64,000 nucleotides of DNA, from contig CM057129.1 in NCBI GenBank assembly GCA_029964075.1, positions 10,159,430-10,223,429 on the forward strand, in the 5' to 3' direction. Numbering within the stretch: the stretch's first letter is position 1; each line of letters begins with the position of its first letter. Positions 45,016 to 57,334 of this stretch are shown here, in pieces. The position numbers and the translations under genes are program-made. Below the pieces are notes generated by a model. It was not told the origin of the DNA. It worked only from the letters and a program-made list of their open reading frames with translations, and made no database searches. This DNA comes from Patiria pectinifera (Eukaryota; Echinodermata; Asteroidea; Valvatida; Asterinidae).

Positions 45016-45790
45016 CACTATAAGAGATTTAATTTCCCGTCGTAAAAGTACCAACAGTACCTTAGCTTAATCGGTAAGCACTGCTGCTGGTACTGTCCGC
45101 GAGTTCCAGGTTGGCGCCTTCGTACAGGTTCAGGGCATGTGGTCCACTCGGAGGATCAGGGCTTAGGGGCCGCCCTGTTCCTCCCTTAGCTCTTTGCTTT
45201 TACATGGTGCCTGGCCCTCCGGGGTTATATGGATGGATAGGGAAGGAAGTGTGTATTGGTCGGGGACGCCGAGACCCCGGAAGAGAACTAAGGGATCGGC
45301 TGGGGCATTGTTATGGCTCAGACCGATCCCTGAAAGCTTGACTAGCACATAACTTTTTGATTTATTTTACCCTCTATCTTTTATACTTTGGTTTAGTTTG
45401 ATATCTACAGCTGCTCGGCAGGTCTACGGGTAGTATTTAAGTTGAAACGAAGGTGTATGTCATAAATCAATGAATATTTCATAACTGACTGTAATCAAAA
45501 CGGAGTTTCGTTTGATCAATTTGACTATCATTATGTAATGACGCGATTGCCAATTGACGTAGGAAACGCCATAAATTATACCGGGAAAGAATAAAGATGT
45601 ACATTGTAATATAAATATATTTATACATCAAAAGAGAAAATTCCTTTCCCCTAAAAACTGGAAAAATAATTTGTTTTAAAAAAAGTCAAATGGGACACTT
45701 CATGTATTGATTGAACAGTTTGCAAGGGGTTAACATTACATTTTAGTAACATTTGAGAAAATCAGATGTTTCTGGAAAATTGCAGCTTGT
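45016..45790 (+). repeat. Left terminal block of large inverted repeat
   Basis: Matches the reverse complement of about 54520-55490. The part 45049-45420 is nearly identical to its partner (one difference noticed in the first 310 bases); the flanks are more diverged. A strong hairpin lies at 45292-45330 (GGGATCGG stem, further pairing inside, TGTT loop). A weak box A-like TTAGCTTAATCGGTAAGC lies at 45062-45080. The open frame across it (45111-45341) is judged not to be protein coding. Confidence 0.8.
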
Positions 45791-48170
45791 AAGGGGTTTA
45801 CCTTGCATTTTTAGTAAAATTTCGATGTTTATGAAACATTTCAAATTGTAAGAGGTGAACCTTGCATTTTTTAGCGAAATTGGGCAAAATCAGATCTTTC
45901 TGGAAAATTTCAAATTGTAAGGGGTTAACCTTTCATTTTTAGTAAAATTGGGAAAATTTAAATGTTTACGAAAAATTTGAAATTGTCAGTGGTTAACCTT
46001 GCATTTTTTAGCAAAATAGGGCAAAATCAGGTGTTTATGGAAAATTTCAGATGGTAGGGGGTTAACTTTGCATTTTTAGCAAAATTGGGCAAAATCAGAT
46101 TTGTATGAAAAATCAAAAATTGTAAGGGATTAATCTTGCCAAATTAGGGCAAAATCAGATGTTTCTGGAAAATTGCAGATTGAAAGGGGTTAACCTTGCT
46201 TTTTTTAAGCGAAATTGGGAAAAATCAGATGTTTCTTGAAAATTGCATATTGAAAGGGGTTAACTTGGCATTTTTTGCAAAACCGGGCAATATCAGATTT
46301 TTATGAAAAATCTCAAATTCTTAGGGGTGAACCTTGCATTTTATAGCAAAATTGGGCAAAATCATATGTTTCTCCAAAAATTCTGATGTAGGGGGGGTTA
46401 ACCTTGCTTTTTTAGCAAAATTGGGGAAAATCAGATTTGTATGGAAAAGTAAAAATTGTAAAGGGTTAACCTTTGCCAAATTAGGGCACTAAAAAATCAA
46501 AAAATTCCGATGCAAGGAAATAACCTTACTTTTTTTTTAGTTAAATTCGGTAAAATTAGATTTTTATGGAATATTTCAAATTGTAAGGGGTTCAGATTGC
46601 ATTTTTTTTTACAAATTGGGCAAAATCAGATGTTTATAAAAAATTTCAGATTGTAAGGGGTTAACTTTGCAGTTTTAGCAAAATTGGGCAAAATCAGATT
46701 TGTTTCAAAAATCAAAAATTGTTAGGGGATAACCTTGCCAAATTAGGGCAAAATCAGATGTTTCTGGAAAATTGCAGATTGAAAGGGGTTAACCTTGCTT
46801 TTGTAATAAAATTCGGCAAAATAAGATGTGTATGAAAAATTTCAAATTGTAAGGGGTTAACCTTTCTTTTTTAGTAAAATTGGGAAAATTTAAATGTTTA
46901 TGAAAAATTTCAAATTGTCAGTGGTTAACCTTGCATTTTTTAGCAAAATAGGGCAAAATCAGGTGTTTATGGAAAATTTCAGATTGTAAGGGGTTTACTT
47001 TGCATTTTTAGCAAAATCGGGCAAAATCAGATGTTTCTCCAAAAATTCTGATGTAAGGGGGGTTAACCTTGGTTTTTTTTAGCAAAATTGGGAAAAATCA
47101 GATTTGTATGAAAAATCAAAAAATTGTAAGGGGTTAACCTTTGCCAAATTAGGGCACTAAAAAAGCAAGGTTAACCCCCTTACATCTGAAAATTTCAAAT
47201 TGTTAGGGGTTAACCTTGCATTATTTAGCAAAATACGGCAAAACCAGGTGTTCACACAAAAAAATCAGATTGTAAAGGGTTCACCTTGCATTTTTAGCAA
47301 AATTGGGAAAAATCAGATATGTATGAAAAATCAAAAATTGTAAGGGGTAAACCTTTGCCAAATTAGAGCAAAATCAGATGGTGCTTGAAAATTGCAGATT
47401 GAAAGGGGTTAACCTTGCATTTTAAGCAAAATTGGGCAAAATCAGATGTTTCTGTCAAAAATTCCGATGTAAGGAATTAACCTTACTTTTTTTGTGAAAT
47501 TTGGTAAAAATTAGATGTTTATGAAAAATTTCAAATTGTAAGGGGTTCAGATTGCATTTTTTTTTTTGCAAAATAGGGCAAAATCAGATGTTTATGGAAA
47601 ATTTCAGATTGTAAGGGGTTAACTTTGCAGTTTTAGCAAAATTGGGCAAAATCAGATTTGTTTGAAAAATCAAAAATTGTTAGGGGTTAACCTTGCCAAA
47701 TTAGGGCAAGAGCAGATGTTTCTGGATTATTGCAGATTGAAAGGGGTTAACCTTGCTTTTGTAGTAAAATTTGGCAAAATAAGATGTGTACGAAAATTTT
47801 CAAATTGTCAGTGGTTAACCTTGCATTTTTTAGTAAAATAGGGCAAAATCAGGTGTTTATGGAAAAATTTCAGATGGTAAGGGGTTTACTTTGCATTTTT
47901 AACAAAATTGGGCAAAATCAGATTTGTATGAAAAATCAAAAATTGTAATGGGTTAACCTTGCCAAATTAGGGCAAAATCAGATGTTTCTGGAAAATTGCA
48001 GATTGAAAGGGGTTAACCGTGCTTTTTTTAAGCGAAATTGAGAAATATCAGATGTTTCTTAAAAATTGAAGATTGTAAGGGGTTAACTTGGCATTTTTAG
48101 CATAGCTGGGCAATATCAGATTTATATGAAAAATCTCAAATTGTAAGGGGTGAACCCTGTACTTTTAGCG
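45720..48170 (+). repeat. Left array of 60-70-bp units, forward orientation
   Basis: Dozens of units carrying AAGGGGTTAACCTTGC with the palindrome GGTTAACC. Two sub-types alternate, with GTTTCTGGAAAATTGCAG or TTTATGAAAAATTTCAAATT. A short piece in the opposite direction is embedded at about 47158-47190. Confidence 0.88.
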
Positions 48171-48485
48171 GAAACTTTATATCTGCATTTATAGAAGCAT
48201 CTGATTCTGCCCAATTTTAGTAAAATATGCTCCAAATTTTGCTAAAAAAGCAAGGTTAACCCCTTACCATATTAGATTTTTCATACAAATCTGATTTTGC
48301 CAAATTTTACTAAATATACAAGGTCTTACAGTTTAAAATTTTTCATAAACATTTCTTTTTGCCCAATTTTGCTAGAAATACAAGGTTAAGCCCTAACGAT
48401 CCACAATTTTCCAAAATCATCTGATGGTCTCCTATTTCGCTAAAAAAAAAATGCAAGGTTAACCCCTTACAATATATAACGGTGT
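48171..48485 (-). repeat. Inner part of right array, reverse orientation
   Basis: Units switch direction at 48171. This stretch is the inverse of about 44190-44471 and is cut off by the LINE at 48486. Confidence 0.8.
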
Positions 48486-48646
48486 ACGCCTTCAGGCAGC
48501 CCCACATTTTGGTCTCTTGAAAAGTCACATTTTCTACCACTGCGTCAATTCTTGATGACTCCAAGATTGCACATCAGGTGTGTGCTGGGTTCCTGTCCAT
48601 TCCTGTCAAACTGTTGTCATCAGTATGGAACTCTGTAATGTGACAT

Positions 48647-49774
48647 TTGATGATGCTTTTCGACAGCTATATGCCACCGGTCTGTAACCATGATTCACGC
48701 ACACGGTGTAAGTGTTTTTTGTTATTGACAATTGCTACTACATTGTCCCTATCAACCATGTACACAGGGAAAGCACTGCAGTATACCAAGGATGAACTGA
48801 TAACCATCCAAGTCAAAATGACCAGCCCAAGTTCGAAACTCCCCACCAAAGTGTTCGATAACATTAGATCGCTTGGTATCACTAAAAGGCACCATCAACA
48901 TAGGGGTTGCCGGGGAGGAAAACGAAAGGAAGGGGATACGACCAAACACCTTGACAAGAATGCCCTAACTATGACACAGCTCGGCCTGATAAACTGCCAA
49001 TCTGCTTGTTATAAGTCAGATTTGATTATAGATCACATTCGTGACTATAGCATTGACATCCTAGCTCCAACAGAAACATGGTTTCGTGCTGAACAAGATC
49101 GGAACACCGCTAGTATAACTCCTACGGGATATAAGCTGGTACATATCCCCAGAAAAGGGCGTCGAGGTGGTGGCGTCGGACTAGTCTACAAGTCTATCTT
49201 GACGGCGTCTGTTGTCAAGCAGTGTAGCCATCCACCGCCATCTTCCTTTGAATCTATGGAAGTTGACATTCATAACCATGACAACAAGCAATTCCGAATC
49301 ATTGTGTTGTACCGTCCACCACACAGCTCATTAACTACGTTCATGGATGAGTTCGCCTCCCTTCTTGATCGGTATGCGTTGTTCACTGGGCAGCTTATTA
49401 TACTAGGAGACTTCAATATCCACTGGAACAAGGACGTCACCACCAGCACCCCTACAGCTAATGACCAGCGTTTTGGTAACCTCCTCACACAGTTCAACAT
49501 GCAACAATTGGTAACCACTGGAACTCACACATCTGGTCACACAATAGACTTTGTGATCACGCGACAGTTCGACACCCTCGTACAATCTGTTGACACATCG
49601 GACTTTGTGTCTGATCATTGTGCTGTCCATTGCGTGTTGGACTTGCGTAAACCAAGATATGTGAGGCACAAAAAAACGTATCGGAAGATCACTGCGATAG
49701 ACCCCACTAAATTTAAGGATGACATTGCCACATCTCCGCTCATCACATGCCCTGCAGATTCACCAGACACCTAA
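48647..49774 (+). pseudogene. LINE endonuclease (APE type)
   Basis: A 375-codon frame; the likely domain starts around residue 108 (LGLINCQSACYKSD). Catalytic landmarks are present in order: TETW, YRPP, GDFNIHW, TIDFVI and SDHCAV (general base His). The N-terminal residues have no recognised domain. A stop at 49772-49774 is followed in the same frame by about 35 more LINE-like codons (DQYNSVLCKLLDSHAP), so the stop is a lesion. Confidence 0.8.
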
Positions 49775-49874
49775 GTCGACCAGTACAACTCTGTACTCTG
49801 TAAACTGCTTGACTCTCACGCTCCCCCCAAAACCTGCAAAATTGTAGATAAACCAAAAATTCCTTGGTACAACA

Positions 49875-51790
49875 ATGACAGAGGCTAAACGCAAGCGTCG
49901 TCAACTTGAACGACGCTGGCGAAAATCCAAGCTACAGATACACCGTGAGATGTTCCAATCGCAGAGAGATCTGGTAAAATCCAAATACAGGTATTACCAG
50001 ACGAATTACTACTCAGAGAAAATAAAAGGCTGTGATGGTGGCCGTGCTTTTTTCCAGGTCATAAACCATCTTCTGCACAAGAAAACAACACCCATACTCC
50101 CATCATTTTCTTCACCCTATGTGATGGCTACCCATTTTTCTGACTTTTTCAACGGCAAGATCTCCAAGATCAGAAATGACTTAGCAGAAATTGATCCCGG
50201 CATTAATCCTGCGCAGGCAGACCTTGAATTTTGCCAATCTCCCCTCTTATCCTTAGCACCTGCATCAGACACGGAAGTGATTAAGATCGTCAAGAGTGCA
50301 CCGCCGAAGACCTGCCCTCTTGACCCACTACCGACATCGTTGGTAAAGGATCACATCAACGTGTTGATTCACCCTATAACACTGATCATCAACAAGTCAC
50401 TCGGCACAGGTCACTTCCCGAAATGCTTCAAGACAGCTCTCATCACACCCGTCATCAAGAAGAAATCACTGGACTCTAATGATCTAAAGAACTATCGTCC
50501 AATTTCAAATTTGCCTTTTATGCCGAAGGTTGTTGAGAGAGTAGTTGCAGCCAGGTTGAATGCACAATGTTGAGACAGCACTTGTCAACGTTCACAAAGA
50601 CATAATGCTCGCTGTTGACAACAAAAGGGTTGTTCTCCTGGTTCTGCAAGATTTCTCAGCAGCCTTCCACACCGTTGACCATAAAATCCTGCTGCATAGG
50701 TTACAGTATCACTCTGGGGTACAGGGATCTGCACTTGTATGGTTCAGATCATACCTCCAAGATCGATCTCAGGCTGTCAACATATCAGGAGAGTTTTCTG
50801 ATCGATCAGTTCTCCGACAAGGGGTTCCGCAAGGGTCCGTATTATGACCTCTGCTGTTCACATTATACATATCTCCTTTAGGGCGCATTGCAAGACGTCA
50901 TGGCCGACACCCTCATTTTTATGCAGATGACACACGACTCTATGCTACCTTCTGTCCAAGTTCTCCTGATGATGGCACTATTACACACTGTATTCTTGAA
51001 ACATCCCTGAAAGACATCCAACAGTGGATGACAGCCAATCTCCTCAAATTCAACGCAGCTAAAACACAATACCTTGTCATATGTTCTCATCAGCACCTCA
51101 GACACAAAGTCAACATCTCTGACATACACATAGGAGATACACATATCGCTCCTTGCTCTGAAGCCCGCAATCTTAGTGTCATTTTTGACAAGTCAATGAA
51201 CCTTGAACGACATGTCTTTTCTATTTGCAGTCCTCTTACATGCATCTACGACGTATGGCATCAGTAAGAAACTCACTTACATTCTCTGCCGCAGAACAAC
51301 TCATTCATGCCTGCATATCATCCAGATTAGATTTTTGCAATAGCCTTCTTGTAGGTATTCCACAACATACGATAAAACGTCTCCAACTTGTCCAGAACTC
51401 TGCCGCTCGCACACTCACAAGAACGAAATCATCTTCCCACATAACACTCATCTTGCGCAAACTTCATTGGCAAACAAATCCAGTACCGCATCTATTACAA
51501 AGTTCTCCTTCTTACTTTCAAAGCTCTTCATGGCTTAGTCCCAGTGTATCTGAAGTAAATGGTTCAACATCGTCAACTGAGACCAGGTCTGAGGTCGTCG
51601 TCATCCAATATACTGTTTGTCCCGAAGACTCGTTTGGCGACCTACGGAGACCGTGCATTTTCCATCTCTGCACCGCTTCTCTGGAACTCGTTACCAGACG
51701 AGTTAAGGGCAATACACCAATTATCTCTCTTTACACGCCTTTCAATGACTATTATTGTCAGATACTGTGCGCCTTACAAATGCTTTTAAT
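49875..51790 (+). pseudogene. LINE reverse transcriptase and C-terminus
   Basis: Segments in different frames. 49875-50573 has the linker and RT block NYRPISNLPF. 50560-50847 has HNVETAL, DFSAAFHTVDH and QGVPQGSVL, ending in a premature stop. Then FYADDTRLY (the YADD catalytic box) near 50920, TANLLKFNAAKT, and C-terminal blocks ACISSRLDFCNSLL, LQLVQNSAARTLT and DRAFSISAPLLWNSLP at 51225-51790. At about 50560-50573 the template-binding segment before HNVETAL is missing. Confidence 0.8.
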
Positions 51791-51805
51791 TATTATTATT
51801 ATTTT

Positions 51806-54560
51806 AAATTTTCCAGAAACATCAGATTTTTCCCCCCAATTTCGCTTAAAAAATGCAAGGTTAACCCTTTATAATTTGAAATTTTTCATAAACATCTAAG
51901 TTTGCCAAATTTCACTAAAAAAGCAAGGATAACCCCTTACATCTGAAATTTTCCAGAAACATCTGATTTTGCCCAATTTTGCTAAAATACAAGGTTAACC
52001 CCTTACAATTTGAAATTTTCCATAAACATATGAGTTTAACCTGTTTTGCTAAAAAAATGCAAGCTGAACCCCTTATAATTTGAAATTTTTAAAAACATCG
52101 AATTTTTACCAAATTTCACTAAAGAAAAAAGAAGGGTTAATTCATTGCATCGGAATATTTTTCAGAAACATCTGATTTTGCCCAATTTTGCTAATATATG
52201 CAAGGTTCACCCCTTACAATTTGAGATTTTTCATAAAAATCTCATGTTGCCCAATTTTGCTTAAAATGCAAGGTTACCCCTTTCAATCTGCAATTTTCCA
52301 GAAACATCTGATTTTGCCGCAATTTGGCAAAGGTTAACCCCTTACAACTTTTGATTTTTCATACAACTCTGATTTTTCCCAATTTTGCTAAAAATGCAGT
52401 GTGAACCCTTTACAATCTGAATTTTTTCATGAACACCTGGTTTTGCCGTATTTTGCTAAAAAATGCAAGGTCAATTTTTCATGCACATTAAATTTTGCCC
52501 AATTTTACTAAAAAAGCAAGGTTAACCCCTTACAATTTGATTTTTTTCATTCACATCTTATTTTGCCAAATATCACTAAAAAAGCAAGGTTAACCCCTTA
52601 CAATCTGAAATTTTCAAGAAAGATCTGATTTTGCCCAATTTCGCTAAAAATACAAGGTTCACCCCTCACAATTTGAAATTTTTCATTCACATCTTATTTT
52701 GCCAAATATCACTAAAAAAGCAAGGTTAACCCCTTACAATCTCAAATTTTCAAGAAAGATCTGATTTTGCCCAATTTCGCTAAAAATACAAGGTTCACCC
52801 CTTACTATTTGAGATTTTTCATCAACATCTAACTTTGCCAAATTTCACTAAAAAAGCAAGGATAAACTCTTACATATGAAATTTTCCAGAAACATCTGAT
52901 TTTGCCCAATTTTGCAAAAAAAGGAGGTTAACCCCTTAAAATTTGAAATGTTTCATCAACATCTGATTTTGCCGTAATTTTGCTTTAAAAAATGCCCTAC
53001 AAATTAAAATTTTCATAAACACCAAATTTTACCAAATTTCACTAAAAAAAAAAGTAAGGTTTATTCCTTGCATCGGAATATTTTTTCAGAAAAATCTGAT
53101 TTTGCCCAATTTTGCTAAAATATGCAAGGTTCACCCCTTACAATTTGAGATTTTTCATAAAAATCTGATATTGCCCAGTTTTGCTTAAAATGCAAGGTTA
53201 ACCCCTTTCAATCTGCAATTTTCCAGAAACATCTGATTTTGCCCTTATTTGGCAAAGGTTAACCCCTTACAATTTTTGCTTTTTCATACAAATCTGATTT
53301 TTCCCAATTTTGCTAAAAATCCGAAGTGAACCCTTTACAATCTGAAATTTTTTAATGAACACCTGCTTTTGCCGTATTCTGCTAAAAAAATGCAGGGTTA
53401 ACCCCTAACAATTTGAAATTTTTCGTGTACATTAAAATTTGCCAAATTTTACTAAAAAAGCAAGGTTAACCCCCTTACATCTGAAATTTTTCAGAAACAT
53501 CTGATTTTACCCAATTTTGCTAAAAATGCAAGGTGAAACCCTTACAATTTGAGATTTTTCATAAACATTTAAATTTGCCCAATTTTACTAAAAAAGCAAG
53601 GTTAACCCCTTACAATTTGAAATTTTCCAGACGGATCTGATTTTGCCTAATTTCGCTAAAAATACAAGGTTAATCCCTTACAATTTGAGATTTTTCATAA
53701 ACATCTAACAATGCCAAATTTCACTAAAAAAGCAAGGATAATCCCTTACATCTGAAATTTTCCAGAAACATCTGATTTTACCCAATTTTGCTTAAATGCA
53801 AGGTCAACCCCTTACAATTTGAAATTTTCAATAAACATCTGATTTTAACCTATTTTGCTGAAAAAAATGCAATCCTAACCCCTTACAATTTGAAATTTTT
53901 CATACCCCTAATTTTGCCCAAATTTCACTAAAGAAAAAAGAAGGGTTAATTCCTTACATCGGAATGTTTTTTCAAAAACATCTAATTTTGCCCAATTTTG
54001 CTAAAATATGCAAGGTTTACCCCTTACAATTGGCGATTTTTCATAAAAATTTCATTTTGCCCAATTTCGCTAAAAATACAAGGTTCACCGCTTACAATTT
54101 GAGATTTTTCATATAAATCTGATATTGCCAAGTTATGCTAAAACTGCCAAGTTAACCCCTTACAACTTTCAATATTCAAGAAACATCTGATTTTTCCCAA
54201 TTTCGCTTAAAAAGCAAGGTTAACCCCTTTCAATCTGCAATTTTCCAGAAACATCTGATTTTGCCCTACTTTGGCAAGGTTAACCTCTGACAATTTAAAA
54301 TGTTTCATAAACATTTAAATTTTCCCAATTTTACTAAAAAAGAAGGGTTAACCCCTTACAATTTGAATTTTTTCATACACATCTTATTTTGCCAAATTTT
54401 ACTACAAAAGCAAGGTTAACCCCTTACAATATGAAATTTTCCGGAAAGATCTGATTTTGCCCAATTTAACTAAAAATGCAAGGTTAACCCCTTACAAGCT
54501 GCAATTTTCCAGAAACATCTGATTTTTCTTAATGTTGCTAAAATGTAAAGCTAACTCCTT
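51806..54560 (-). repeat. Right array of 60-70-bp units, reverse orientation
   Basis: The same units as at 45720-48170 but inverted (GCAAGGTTAACCCCTTACAA on the plus strand). Confidence 0.88.
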
Positions 54561-55490
54561 GCAAACTGTTAAATCAATACAATAATCATGAAGTGTCCCA
54601 TTTGACTTTTTTAAAACAAATAATTTTTCCAGTTTTTAGGGTAAAGGAATTTTCTCTTTTTCCTTTCTCTTTTGTTGTTGCTATATTTTACGAATTAACT
54701 CATTCGTATGGAATGCTCATAGTCAATTAAAGAATATTTCACACATAGGGGCCTAAATTATCTATTTTTAAATGTAATAGAGACGCATTGATCGTGCTAT
54801 CATATACCATTCTAATACCGTTGCGAATTACTGTATTGTTTGGAATGCTAACAATTAAAGACACGTTATTTGAAAGATGTATAATTAATATTTTTATATT
54901 ACAATGTACATCTTTATTCTTTCCCGGTATAATTTATGGCGTTTCTTACTTCAATTGGCAATAGCATCATGATATAATGATAGTCAAATTGATCAAACGA
55001 AACTCCGTTTTGATTACAGTCAATAATAAAATATTCATTGATTTATGACATACACCTTTGTTTCAATTTTGATACTACCGTAGACCTGTCGAACAGCTGT
55101 AGATATCAAACTAAACCAAAGTATAAAAGATAGAGGGTAAAAAAAAATCAAAAAGTTATGTGCTAGTCAAGCTTTCAGGGATCGGTCTGAGCCATAACAA
55201 TGCCCCAGCCGATCCCTTAGTTCTCTTCCGGGGTCTCGGCGTCCCCGACCAATACACACTTCCTTCCCTATCCATCCATATAACCCCGGAGGGCCAGGCA
55301 CCATGTAAAAGCAAAGAGCTAAGGGAGGAACAGGGCGGCCCCTAAGCCCTGATCCTCCGAGTGGACCACATGCCCTGAACCTGTACGAAGGCGCCAACCT
55401 GGAACTCGCGGACAGTACCAGCAGCAGTGCTTACCGGTTAAGCTAAGGTACTGTTGGTATTTTAGGACGGTAAATTAATACCTTTATAGA
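54520..55490 (-). repeat. Right terminal block of large inverted repeat
   Basis: Inverse of 45016-45790, with about 200 extra bases (about 54700-54890). The part 55085-55459 is nearly identical to 45049-45420, including the hairpin at about 55180-55218. Confidence 0.8.
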
Positions 55491-55524
55491 AAGTGTCGGA
55501 GAGCACGTGTTGAAAACTAAAATG

Positions 55525-55600
55525 CCTGCCGCATGCGGGATTCGAACCCCCGATCCTCCACCCGTGGGTCAGCAATTTAACCACTAGGCTATTTCACCAC
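55525..55600 (-). mobile_element. tRNA-like sequence at right end of inverted repeat
   Basis: On the minus strand, box A-like TAGCCTAGTGG (55581-55592) and box B GGTTCGAATCC (55538-55548). Pairing is too poor for a working tRNA. It mirrors 44908-44985 but the two differ more than the adjacent block does. Confidence 0.6.
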
Positions 55601-55604
55601 TCAC

Positions 55605-56084
55605 ATTTACGTTGACGTTTAAAATCTAAATACCGTGCATTGCATTCTTCAGACTAATTGGTCTGGTCGTTGAATTGGTTTCAATTGTTGACGGGTTATT
55701 TTGTCCTTTCCGACAGTGCAGCGCACCAAATAGTTGCGCTCTGTTGCGTAACGTACTTTGTGTGTCTTTGTGCTTTTATTAGACGCCCAGTTCCTCTTCT
55801 TCGTTCTCGATCTCGTTTGAATTAAGCACCCCCCCCCCAATGCGGGCATCAGTCGCTATGTTCCCATCTGAGCTTAATAATGGACAAACATGGATTGTAG
55901 ATGCTCCGTGGTGCCATCTGAGGCAATTTCAAACCACTTTAACTTTTCTCCCCACCCCCTCCCGATCTGTCCCCCCCCCAAAAAAAAATGATACTGTTAT
56001 AGTAATATCCGCCTTCGCACAAAATTCGGACAGAGCCAACTGTGTTACGGGGGCATGTGTACTCTATTCTGTAATAGTGTTTAT
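55605..56084. other. Spacer, no gene
   Basis: Single-copy sequence with two C-runs (55829-55838, 55971-55980). Nothing coding is supported. Confidence 0.4.
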
Positions 56085-57215
56085 GAACGTTTGCTTTACT
56101 TCTTGTTCGTTAATGGTTTAAATAAAGTGAGAAGGGGCAATTTGGCGTCTAAATCATAACAACAATCCCAACCCATTTTTCTCCTTTCCAGTCGTTGTAT
56201 AATGGGCTTTTATTTGGTGACAGAACACGTCTCAACAGATTAACATGATAATCAATTTAAATCTGGAGCTTTTTATTCGTTACCAATAAAGCAAAAGTGG
56301 GAAAAGACATGGTTTATTACGAATCTTTAAATCGCAGATTTGGAAGACAACAGTATTGGACAACGGTAAAACAACTCGCATTGTCAATCTTTCTAACATG
56401 ATGGGATGGGCTAAAATGTTGACAAAGTTATTATCAAGATAACTTTTTCTGTTACCACCCTTAATGCAGGGAGGAACAAAGCTCAAAATTACAACAAAAA
56501 TCGCTATGAATAAAATTTTAGTCGAAAGTGATTTAGCGCTCTCGATCGATATACCAAAACTACGGTGCTATTGAAACGAAGCATTACAAGACGCAAAATT
56601 ATACATTCATGGCTATCTGTACCAGTTAGAAGGTACAATTTTTGTCGCAATCGACTTTTTGGCTAATTTTCTTCAAATGTGCAGCATCGTTCATCTAAAC
56701 ATTTATACTACTTCAGAAGGCACACGTAGATTTTTAACAGGTTTTTTTTTAAATACTTTTAAAGTCAAATTATCAAAGAGGCCAATAAAATTTACCAACA
56801 ATAAATTTTAAAAAGCCAGCACAATTGTTTTTCGTAATATCGTACTCTTTTTGAACTTTCCAAACATCTGAAAAAAACTATTAACAAAAATACAATAAAT
56901 GCATAACTTTTCTTTAATAATTGCATATTCTCCTTTTTAAGCTGGGTGCACAAACGTTTTTAAAAAAGCAGTGTCGGAAATATCCAAATATTTCTATAAA
57001 TTGACATCAAATCATGATCCACTCCAAAAAAAGTACTTATATTGCAACAATAAACTCAAAGCTTGAGTTTAAACTAAACTCTAATTTAAAAACACTATAC
57101 ATACAGCTTTTAAAAACAACACATTTTATTTTACATAGGGTACAATTTGATACCGGCCGCAGTTCATATTATGAAAAAGGTACGTAAGTTCAACCATATA
57201 TAAAACATTCGTAAG
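56085..57215. repeat. Partial copy of the C1q-array spacer
   Basis: Aligns with 8890-10060 of unit A from AAAGTGAGAAGGGG to ATATGAAAAAGGTACGTAA, through landmarks such as ACATGGTTTATT. It has no C1q exon. It lacks the unit B insertions and gives a third empty site for the 19.1 kb element. Confidence 0.7.
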
Positions 57216-57334
57216 GCACTAAATGCTATGTAAAAATCACTAGTTTAATCTCAAATCCCACACACTATAATTTTCGATAAAACTGAAAATAGGCCTCATC
57301 TTTTGAATTCTCGGCACAGTTATTTTACATTGTA

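Larger units (their letters stand above)
48486..51805 (+). mobile_element. CR1/L2-type LINE, decayed, near full length
   Basis: A 5' leader, an endonuclease region, reverse transcriptase and C-terminal region, then a TAATTATTATTATTATTTT tail at about 51787-51806. Array units lie directly on both sides, so it inserted into the right-hand array. Stops, frame changes and a small deletion show that it is dead. A clear target duplication was not found. Confidence 0.85.

Noticed and set aside
45111..45341. 76-codon open frame, identical at 55167-55397
   Set aside because: Both strands are open over the same stretch, no domain is recognisable, and identity is explained by the inverted repeat. RNA structure is the better reading.
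45720..48170. Regular repeats resembling a CRISPR array
   Set aside because: The whole 60-70-bp unit repeats with drift, there are no unique spacers and no cas genes, and the surroundings are clearly animal DNA.
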